From SIG673 sp964570105 (GTDB lineage Bacteria > Bacillota > Clostridia > Oscillospirales > CAG-272), in the NCBI GenBank assembly GCA_964570105.1, contig CAZMWM010000097.1:1-7182 (forward strand): 7,182 bases of DNA, given 5' to 3'. The notes below the pieces were generated by a model. It searched no databases and was not told where the DNA came from. It saw nothing but the letters and a program-made list of their open reading frames with translations. The position numbers and the translations under genes are program-made. Of this stretch, positions 1 through 4,411 are shown one piece after another (positions within the stretch are counted from its first letter, which is position 1; each line of letters starts with the position of its first letter).

Positions 1-3000
1 CAAGCGTGGTCACCTTGCTCATCAGCTCCGCGTAGGTCGGGAAGCTCTCGACGAAGGTCACTTTACTTATCTTTGTACAACCTTCTCTATCACACTTTAT
101 GTAAAGCTCCCCGTTCTTCTTCTCTCTGAGCTTATAGACGTGTCCGAGCGCGGCGATAGTCTCGCTTTCTCCGCATCCGTTCTTGCATATCGCGCTTCCG
201 TCAGCTTCGCAGGTAGGCGCGGTGTAACCCTCTTCGCCCGCCGTTGCGTAGCTATGACCGGTGGCAGGCGTCGTGCTTACAGTCACCCACTCACCGCAGG
301 TCTTGCACTTAGCTTTCAAATAGCCGGCTTCGGTGCAGGTCGCATCCTTCTTATCCTCTTCGTAATAAGATGTGTAGTTACCATCCTCGTCCTTCGTGCC
401 GATGTCGTGTCCGAGCGGATCCTTATTGTCTGTGATATACGTCTTTCCGCAGACCGAGCAGACTCTCTCGGTGTATCCGCCTTCCGTGCAGGTAGGCTCG
501 ACCACATTAGGTTTATAGGGTGCTTCCTCAGAGGTCACCTTCTCGGTGTGATCCGTTCCAAGAATGTCACAGACACAACCAAGGATAGCCGTCGGCACCT
601 CGCCCTCGTACACCACGACGTTAGCGATGTCGTAGTAGGAATCAAGACCGACACTATTATTATAATTGTGTTGCATAAAGCGGATCTCGGTAAGCTTGGT
701 AAAGGATGACTTGTAAGTCATTCCCTTAGCAACAAGGATACCGTCAGCATACATATCTATCGTCTTTGCATTGGTATCTATCGCCAAAGCGATACGAGTG
801 AACTTTTCCTTGGAGAGCGTGACAGTTACGGCATTCTCTCCGCTTCCGAGCACGAACTCGCCGTCCTCGGTGAACTTTGCTACCGCAACTCCGTTAGGAC
901 CGGCAACCGTTCTGAACAGGAATTCCATGCTATTGTTCTGGAAGTACTTTCCGTCCGCTCCCGGCTCACCGAGTCTGACAGAGAATTCAAATACGCCCTT
1001 GCCTTCAAGCTCGATGGAGTCTCCGGATCCTCCGATGTTGATGTAAGAGTGACCGCTACTCGTTTCGGTCGTCTTGGAGTTTCCGTACCATCTTACGTAT
1101 CTGCCGATGCCATCTTCCTCAAGCACCTTCCACTTATTGGCGCCGACTTTGTAAACGAAGTGATTGATCGTCTTATATCCGAGTTCTCCACTCAAGAGTG
1201 CATCATCGGAAATATCGATCTGAGCATATATCTTGCTCTCAAGCTCCTTGAGCTTAGCAAGCAGTTCCGTAAAGGAAGGAAGCGCGGCGTCATAGGTCAC
1301 ATCCGTGCTATGCGCGCATCCTTCTCTGGTGCAAGCCCAGCAGAGCTTATGAGTGGTGGTGTCTGCCTTGAGCTTGATCACGTGACCGAGCTTTTCGATA
1401 GGATCGGTCTCGGTGCAACCTTCACGCTTACACTTAGCGCATCCGTCGACTTCGCAGGTAGGCGCGGTGTAGAGCTTATCAGTCTCGGTGTTGTCACCGG
1501 CAGTTGCCCAATCGTGTCCGAGAGCTTCGATATCCTTCTCCGCACCGCAACCCTCTACGGTGCAGACCGTGTGTCCTGCCACGGTACAGGCAGGAGCGGT
1601 ATAGCCCTCTTCGCCTGCAACCGCCCACTTGTGTCCAAGTGCATCAACGAAGGTATCACGATAATCCTGATCGCACACGGAGCAATGCTTGGTGGTATAG
1701 CCTTTCTCCGTGCAGGTAGGAGCGGTCACCTCAGCCTTGGATTCATCATCCTTATGACCTTCAGCCTTCTTGATCTTTATCGTCTTTGCACCGCAGTTCT
1801 TGCACTTCTGACTGTGATAGCCGTCCTCGGTGCAGGTAGCCGCGACATTCTTGATGGTCTCATATTCGTGAGCCGCAGGAGCGGTAACGGTGGCAGTGTC
1901 CTCATTGACCTCCTGTCCGCCGCACTTAGAGCAGGTCTTGACCTGATAGCCGGCTATGTAGCAGGTGGGACCAACGGTCGCGTATTCGCTCCACTCGTGC
2001 TCGCAACCCTCGGTAGGCTTGATATAAGATATCGTATAGCTACCGACGGTGACGGTCGCCTTCTCCTTTACCAGAGAATCGATGACCGTCGTGGGCTTAT
2101 CCGCCGCATAGGTCTTTATGTCGTCTATACCGAAGTCGGAAGCCGTCTTATTGGCGGTCGCCATACGAACGGCAAAGCTTTCAAGCACGGTATTGGTATA
2201 GTAGACGGTGTTGGTATAAGCGGCGGCGCTGATCACCTGATGACCGTCCGCATAAAGGTCGTAGTTACGGTCACGGTCGTTAAGCACGAAGGCAAGCGTG
2301 AGCCAGCTACCCTTGGTGACATCGTATACCGCCTCACCCTGTACCTTTATCTTGCCGCCGTCGGCATCGTATTCGGCAAACACCTGCTCGGCGTCGCCCT
2401 TCTTACCGACGAGAAGCACAAGGTCCTTGGTGGTCTCGCTTATAAGTATCTTGTACTCGACCACGTACTTGCCGTTTCTGTACAGTTCGTAGTCGGGCAT
2501 CATTGTGAGCGCGAAGGCGTTGTCTCCAAGCACCTTATCCGAGCCTCTCTGTATAAAGAGGTAGGAATTTCCACCTTCGGTCTTTATGCTCCAATCAGCC
2601 TTTTCCGAGACGGTAAGCTGCTCGGAATAGTCCTCGAGAGCAAAGCCGCCCTCGAAGTTCTGATCGACCACACCGGAGTAAGTTCTCGTGGTGTGCTCAC
2701 ATCTAAGGCACTTCTTGACGGAATAACCGTTGGCTGTGCTTACAGGATCTTTTCCGTATGCGTGACCGAGAGCGGAGCCTTCCTCCGTTCTGGTCATAGG
2801 CTTTTTACAGAGTATGCAGGTGAGAGTTTCGGTACCGTCGTTCTCACACGTGGCATCTCCGTTGGAGACCGCAGAGCCGTACGTATGCATTCCGTACGCG
2901 GAGCCTGCCTCCACTTCTGTTTGCTTTTCGCCGCATTTTGCGCACTTACGGGTATGAGTTCCGTCAGTCTCGCAAGATGCGTCTCTGTTTGATACCCACT

Positions 3001-3127
3001 TTGCCCATTCGTGCTCACCGTTTGCGCACGTGCCACCTTCTGTTTCGTCGTCACAGGATGCCAAGACGCCGATGCAGATGACGGAAAGGACTGCGAGTAT
3101 CAAAGCAAGTATACGAATCTTCTTCAT
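1..3127 (-). CDS. Modular surface lipoprotein with Cys-rich repeats and LamG-like jelly-roll domains (3' end off window)
   Basis: Seen: the minus strand is open from ATG at 3127-3125 to the left edge (1042 codons, no stop). It starts with a lipoprotein signal: MKK, a hydrophobic stretch, then lipobox L22-A-S-C25, so the protein should be lipid-anchored on the outer face of the membrane. Domains in order: Cys repeats (about residues 34-150); a beta-rich jelly-roll-like domain (about 153-341, opening VVDQNFEGG); Cys repeats (about 375-604); a linker with REGC and SFTELLAKL (about 601-626); a second LamG-like domain (about 674-843, with DMYADGILVAKG); Cys repeats (about 880-1017); a second linker (REGC, SFPTYAEL) at the edge. 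AAGGAG lies 9 nt before the ATG. Family knowledge: such repeats and LamG folds are common in Clostridial surface proteins and LamG-like folds often bind glycans. The function is unknown. I am very sure of the gene and lipid anchor, and fairly sure of the jelly-roll folds. Confidence 0.93.
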   Translation of the reverse strand, partial: MKKIRILALILAVLSVICIGVLASCDDETEGGTCANGEHEWAKWVSNRDASCETDGTHTRKCAKCGEKQTEVEAGSAYGMHTYGSAVSNGDATCENDGTETLTCILCKKPMTRTEEGSALGHAYGKDPVSTANGYSVKKCLRCEHTTRTYSGVVDQNFEGGFALEDYSEQLTVSEKADWSIKTEGGNSYLFIQRGSDKVLGDNAFALTMMPDYELYRNGKYVVEYKILISETTKDLVLLVGKKGDAEQVFAEYDADGGKIKVQGEAVYDVTKGSWLTLAFVLNDRDRNYDLYADGHQVISAAAYTNTVYYTNTVLESFAVRMATANKTASDFGIDDIKTYAADKPTTVIDSLVKEKATVTVGSYTISYIKPTEGCEHEWSEYATVGPTCYIAGYQVKTCSKCGGQEVNEDTATVTAPAAHEYETIKNVAATCTEDGYHSQKCKNCGAKTIKIKKAEGHKDDESKAEVTAPTCTEKGYTTKHCSVCDQDYRDTFVDALGHKWAVAGEEGYTAPACTVAGHTVCTVEGCGAEKDIEALGHDWATAGDNTETDKLYTAPTCEVDGCAKCKREGCTETDPIEKLGHVIKLKADTTTHKLCWACTREGCAHSTDVTYDAALPSFTELLAKLKELESKIYAQIDISDDALLSGELGYKTINHFVYKVGANKWKVLEEDGIGRYVRWYGNSKTTETSSGHSYINIGGSGDSIELEGKGVFEFSVRLGEPGADGKYFQNNSMEFLFRTVAGPNGVAVAKFTEDGEFVLGSGENAVTVTLSKEKFTRIALAIDTNAKTIDMYADGILVAKGMTYKSSFTKLTEIRFMQHNYNNSVGLDSYYDIANVVVYEGEVPTAILGCVCDILGTDHTEKVTSEEAPYKPNVVEPTCTEGGYTERVCSVCGKTYITDNKDPLGHDIGTKDEDGNYTSYYEEDKKDATCTEAGYLKAKCKTCGEWVTVSTTPATGHSYATAGEEGYTAPTCEADGSAICKNGCGESETIAALGHVYKLREKKNGELYIKCDREGCTKISKVTFVESFPTYAELMSKVTTL
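77..490 (-). repeat. Cys-repeat block C of the surface lipoprotein
   Basis: Encodes residues about 880-1017: PTCTEGGYTERVCSVCG...PLGHD, then ATCTEAGYLKAKCKTCG...ATGHSY, then a variant unit GEEGYTAPTCEADGSAICK with NGCGE...LGHVYKL. It closes with CDREGC. The order and the closing sequence parallel the end of block B. Confidence 0.85.
1316..2005 (-). repeat. Cys-repeat block B of the surface lipoprotein
   Basis: Encodes residues about 375-604: three clear units and two or three variant ones. A full unit reads PTCTEKGYTTKHCSVC, about 10 residues, then ALGHKW. Variant units replace C-x2-C with C-x4-C (for example CTVEGC and CKREGC). Each full unit supplies three Cys and one His. The block ends in CTREGC, which also ends block C. 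Confidence 0.85.
2678..3028 (-). repeat. Cys-repeat block A of the surface lipoprotein
   Basis: Encodes residues about 34-150 of the lipoprotein, roughly three degenerate units. The pattern is a lone Cys in an A-[ST]-C-E-x-D-G context, then a C-x2-C pair about 10 residues later (C62/C65, C104/C107; C140/C143 in a unit lacking the lone Cys). A Gly-His or equivalent follows in some units (LGHAYGK at 120-126). This block is more divergent than blocks B and C. Confidence 0.8.
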
Positions 3128-3136
3128 AGATTTGCT

Positions 3137-3142
3137 CTCCTT
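3137..3142 (-). promoter_or_regulatory. Ribosome binding site of the surface lipoprotein
   Basis: AAGGAG on the minus strand, 9 nt before the ATG at 3127. It fixes the start, and the signal peptide begins at exactly this Met. Confidence 0.85.
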
Positions 3143-3166
3143 CGCAAATAGTTTTTGGTAGTTCTC

Positions 3167-3195
3167 ATTATATCATTCAAGCAACATTTCATCAA
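3167..3195 (-). promoter_or_regulatory. Sigma-A-type promoter of the surface lipoprotein
   Basis: On the minus strand TTGATG (3195-3190) and a consensus TATAAT (3172-3167) are separated by exactly 17 nt. The start of transcription should fall near 3160, giving a leader of about 33 nt that contains the ribosome binding site. The -10 matches consensus 6/6 and the -35 matches 4/6. Confidence 0.75.
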
Positions 3196-3377
3196 TGTAA
3201 ATAACGAACATTACAATGTCATTTTTAAACATCAGTTGACATTCCTCGCATAATATACAAATGTTGCGATTTATTTTGGTGCATTTCGCACAACCGCATC
3301 ATCTCTGCAAGTTTTTCGCCCTCTCGGCGGATATTTTTACCTCAAAGCACTGTTTACACGCAGTTAACACAATGCGC

Positions 3378-3406
3378 TTAAAAAATTCAAACCGCTATGG
3401 TACAAT
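3378..3406 (+). promoter_or_regulatory. Candidate plus-strand promoter with extended -10
   Basis: TTAAAA (3378-3383), 17-nt spacer, TACAAT (3401-3406), with TGG directly before the -10 forming an extended -10. Transcription would start near 3413, just before the perfect palindrome at 3416. The first clear gene downstream is the Fur-family regulator at 3854, so the product would be either a long structured leader of about 440 nt or a small RNA. The -35 is weak. Confidence 0.45.
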
Positions 3407-3415
3407 TACTCCAAG

Positions 3416-3436
3416 ATTTGAAACCCGGTTTCAAAT
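3416..3436. repeat. Perfect 21-bp palindrome after the candidate promoter
   Basis: Two 10-bp arms around a central C (ATTTGAAACC / GGTTTCAAAT), perfectly complementary. It sits at about +4 to +24 of the candidate promoter ending at 3406. That is where an operator often lies. It could equally be the first hairpin of a transcript. I recognise no known regulator site in it. Confidence 0.7.
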
Positions 3437-3438
3437 TC

Positions 3439-3532
3439 CCGGCTTTTCGAGAAAATCCGGACATAAGCTTCTGAGTAGCTTCGCGCCCGCTTTCTGAAGA
3501 AAGCTTGGCAAAGATTTCTGAGTAGCTTCGCG
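3439..3532. repeat. Two tandem units of hairpin plus shared 17-mer
   Basis: Unit 1: a 22-bp inverted repeat (3439-3460, 10-bp arms with one mismatch), 8 nt, then TTCTGAGTAGCTTCGCG (3469-3485). Unit 2: a 16-bp hairpin (3489-3504, GCTTTCT/AGAAAGC), 11 nt, then the identical 17-mer (3516-3532). The hairpins differ in sequence while the tag is constant. This suggests a duplicated structural unit rather than chance. Function unknown. Confidence 0.65.
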
Positions 3533-3558
3533 GTTGAAAAGTGTTATTCCATCACAGC

Positions 3559-3599
3559 GGCACGCCCAGTCTGTGTCAGAACTTATTTAGGGGCGTGCC
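3559..3599. repeat. Inverted repeat with 9-bp arms
   Basis: GGCACGCCC (3559-3567) and GGGCGTGCC (3591-3599) are perfect reverse complements separated by 23 nt. No T-run follows, so a terminator is unlikely. It may mark the edge of the adjoining repeat elements. Confidence 0.55.
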
Positions 3600-3600
3600 T

Positions 3601-3644
3601 TGGCTTGTGTAAAGGGAGCTGTCAGCTTGCTGACCGAGGGATTG
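3601..3644. repeat. Piece resembling a dispersed Clostridial hairpin repeat
   Basis: Contains AAAGGGAGCT, a short hairpin GTCAGC-TT-GCTGAC (3621-3634), then CGAGGGATTG. From memory, the arrangement 'gggagctgtc - short hairpin - tga.[t/c]gagggattg' recurs in intergenic regions of gut Oscillospiraceae. That assignment is recall, not a search; the hairpin itself is visible. No transposase or long terminal inverted repeats accompany it. Confidence 0.45.
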
Positions 3645-3690
3645 CAAAACTCAAGCTCCGCGTTTAAACAGAATTTCGAGCAAAGCTGTA

Positions 3691-3750
3691 GCCCCTTATG
3701 CCTTCCCCAGCGGGGGAAGGGGGACCGCGTTAGCGGTGGATGAGGTGTCC
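3691..3750. repeat. Double-hairpin intergenic repeat element
   Basis: Hairpin 1 is CCTTCCCC-AGCG-GGGGAAGG (3701-3720). Hairpin 2 is ACCGC-GTTA-GCGGT (3724-3737). A tail GGATGAGGTG (3738-3747) follows. I recall the layout, with a variable hairpin stem and a conserved GGATGAGG tail, as a dispersed repeat in gut Clostridia, but cannot search to confirm. An upstream in-frame ATG for the Fur-family frame lies in this tail (3740) and should not be taken as that gene's start. Confidence 0.55.
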
Positions 3751-3836
3751 TTTCACATTGGTCACTCGCGTATGCGTTTACACGGATCTTATTTCAAAAC
3801 ATCGGCTTACCGCAAACACGGTATCCACGCTCCATC

Positions 3837-3842
3837 GGAGGT
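3837..3842 (+). promoter_or_regulatory. Ribosome binding site of the Fur-family regulator
   Basis: GGAGGT, 11 nt before ATG 3854. It decides the start: the same frame is open back to ATG 3740, but that ATG lies in a repeat element, lacks a ribosome binding site and would add 38 residues that do not fit the family. Confidence 0.75.
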
Positions 3843-3853
3843 ACACAACACAA

Positions 3854-4270
3854 ATGGAAAATGAAACAACATCCGGTTACAGGACGCGTCAGCGAGAGCT
3901 TGTTCTCGAATACGTAAAAAATTACGGCGGATGCGTCACCGCCGACGAGGTGATAAAAGGACTTCGCAAGCTTGGAGAGTCCGTTTCCAAGCCCACCGTA
4001 TACCGCACGCTCGACAAGTTCGTGCGCTCGGGGGAGCTTTCGCGCTTCGTCAGCGAACGCGGCGAGAGCACCTCGTACCGCTTCGGAGGTGAGCTGCACA
4101 GCGAGCATTTTCATCTCAAGTGTACCGAATGCAAAAAAACGGTATGCGTCGATTGCGATTTCATAAACAGTCTCGTATCCCACTTTTATGCGCACCACGG
4201 ATTTGCGCTATCGCCAAACCAGACCGTCTTTTACGGCGTCTGCGCCGATTGCAGATCTGACAAAGTCTGA
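3854..4270 (+). CDS. Fur-family metalloregulator, probably the zinc repressor Zur
   Basis: A 138-residue protein, the usual length for Fur/Zur/PerR. Residues about 10-75 form the winged-helix DNA-binding domain, with the family recognition-helix signature SKPTVYRTLDKFVRSGEL (45-62). Residues about 80-138 form the metal-binding dimerisation domain, with the structural zinc pairs C90-x2-C93 and C130-x2-C133. His residues 82, 85, 87, 110, 114 and 115 and acidic residues around 100-102 could form the sensory site. Family knowledge: these dimers bind operators when loaded with metal and repress uptake genes. Inference: the znuACB-like genes 141 nt downstream make zinc the likely signal, but Fur or PerR specificity cannot be excluded by sequence alone. 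Odd: an extra C98-x2-C101 pair lies just after the first structural pair. The stop codon is inside a palindrome (4266-4287). Confidence 0.93.
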   Translation: MENETTSGYRTRQRELVLEYVKNYGGCVTADEVIKGLRKLGESVSKPTVYRTLDKFVRSGELSRFVSERGESTSYRFGGELHSEHFHLKCTECKKTVCVDCDFINSLVSHFYAHHGFALSPNQTVFYGVCADCRSDKV

Positions 4271-4278
4271 AAGATAAA
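4263..4278 (+). repeat. 16-bp exact direct repeat, copy 1
   Basis: AAGTCTGAAAGATAAA, identical to 7129-7144. Here it covers the stop codon of the Fur-family gene. The matching copy covers the stop of the 30-residue lipoprotein but is read in a different frame there. Confidence 0.6.
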
Positions 4279-4287
4279 TCTTTCAGA
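4266..4287. repeat. Perfect palindrome over the stop codon of the Fur-family gene
   Basis: Two perfect 10-bp arms (TCTGAAAGAT / ATCTTTCAGA) around AA; the TGA at 4268-4270 lies inside the left arm. In RNA it forms a 10-bp hairpin. It is AU-rich and only a weak GTTTTG follows, so it is a poor intrinsic terminator, though it may reduce readthrough or protect the 3' end. Its left arm belongs to a 16-bp sequence repeated at 7129-7144. Confidence 0.65.
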
Positions 4288-4290
4288 GAC

Positions 4291-4350
4291 GTTTTGTGGC
4301 TTGGCGATCTGAACGATCGCATTTCGGCAAAGCCGAAACCGCCACAAAAC
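4291..4350. repeat. 60-bp three-way-junction inverted-repeat element
   Basis: The outer stem is GTTTTGTGGC (4291-4300) with GCCACAAAAC (4341-4350), 10 perfect pairs. Inside are two perfect hairpins: GCGATC-TGAAC-GATCGC (4304-4320) and TTTCGGC-AAA-GCCGAAA (4322-4338). Only six junction bases are unpaired, and all 23 pairs are Watson-Crick. It could be a folded RNA between the two genes, a small non-autonomous mobile element, or a DNA cruciform site. I see no target-site duplication and recognise no riboswitch class. The outer arm ends 1 nt before the putative extended -10 hexamer context for znuA, so RNA from that promoter would not contain it; RNA read through from the regulator would. Confidence 0.75.
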
Positions 4351-4359
4351 TGCTATGAT
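4351..4359 (+). promoter_or_regulatory. Candidate extended -10 promoter of znuACB
   Basis: TGC followed by TATGAT (4354-4359) fits an extended -10 element. No recognisable -35 lies 16-18 nt upstream, where the three-way-junction element sits. A start near 4366 would leave a leader of about 46 nt before ATG 4412. Confidence 0.4.
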
Positions 4360-4373
4360 TTAGAAAGGCGTGG

Positions 4374-4394
4374 TCATAACAATGATAATAATGA
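4374..4394. promoter_or_regulatory. Candidate Fur/Zur-type operator before znuA
   Basis: An AT-rich imperfect palindrome centred on 4384, with 7 of 10 arm positions complementary (TCATAAC... / ...ATAATGA). It contains TGATAAT (4383-4389), which matches one half of the 7-1-7 box TGATAAT-N-ATTATCA known for Fur-family proteins; the other half matches 4 of 7. It lies just downstream of the candidate -10, where a repressor would block transcription. The encoded Fur-family regulator 100 bp upstream makes this plausible but unproven. Confidence 0.4.
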
Positions 4395-4395
4395 A

Positions 4396-4403
4396 AAGGA
4401 AAG
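4396..4403 (+). promoter_or_regulatory. Ribosome binding site favouring the internal znuA start
   Basis: AAGGAAAG, ending 8 nt before ATG 4412. Other in-frame starts are GTG 4370, ATG 4382 and ATG 4391. AAAGG at 4364-4368 could serve ATG 4382 at a long 13-nt spacing. Confidence 0.5.
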
Positions 4404-4411
4404 TATCCAAA

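Larger units (their letters stand above)
3128..3853. other. Divergent intergenic region with promoters and hairpin repeats
   Basis: These 726 bases separate the minus-strand lipoprotein from the plus-strand Fur-family gene. I see no convincing gene. A 78-codon plus-strand frame at 3261-3497 has no ribosome binding site, crosses the hairpins and resembles no family I know. The left third (3128-3410) is AT-rich and holds promoters. The right two thirds (3411-3750) is a chain of hairpins and short repeats listed separately. The last 100 bases before the Fur-family gene show no clear promoter. Confidence 0.8.

Noticed and set aside
140..709. 189-codon plus-strand open frame
   Set aside because: Antisense shadow of Cys-repeat block C and the end of the second jelly-roll. 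No ribosome binding site or family resemblance.
1049..2992. 647-codon plus-strand open frame
   Set aside because: It lies wholly antisense to the lipoprotein, which has promoter, ribosome binding site, signal peptide and recognisable repeats. The plus-strand translation has no recognisable domain, and its length follows from the codon bias of the repetitive minus-strand gene.
2794..3054. 86-codon minus-strand frame starting MTTKQKVARAQT
   Set aside because: Out-of-frame overlap with the N-terminal part of the lipoprotein, beginning just after its lipobox. The in-frame reading has the Cys repeats.
3236..3256. TTGACA followed by TAATAT as a plus-strand promoter
   Set aside because: The -35 is perfect, but the TAATAT is only 9 nt away and no -10 lies 16-18 nt downstream.
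3181..3267. Inverted repeat GCAACATTT / AAATGTTGC
   Set aside because: Arms are perfect but only 9 bp, AT-rich and 69 nt apart. This is expected by chance in a region of this size.
3416..3532. CRISPR array
   Set aside because: Only two copies of a 17-mer with unequal, hairpin-containing spacing and no cas genes.
4266..4296. Intrinsic terminator after the Fur-family gene
   Set aside because: The hairpin is real, but its stem is AU-rich and the following bases GACGTTTTG give no proper U-tract, so it is listed as a palindrome only.
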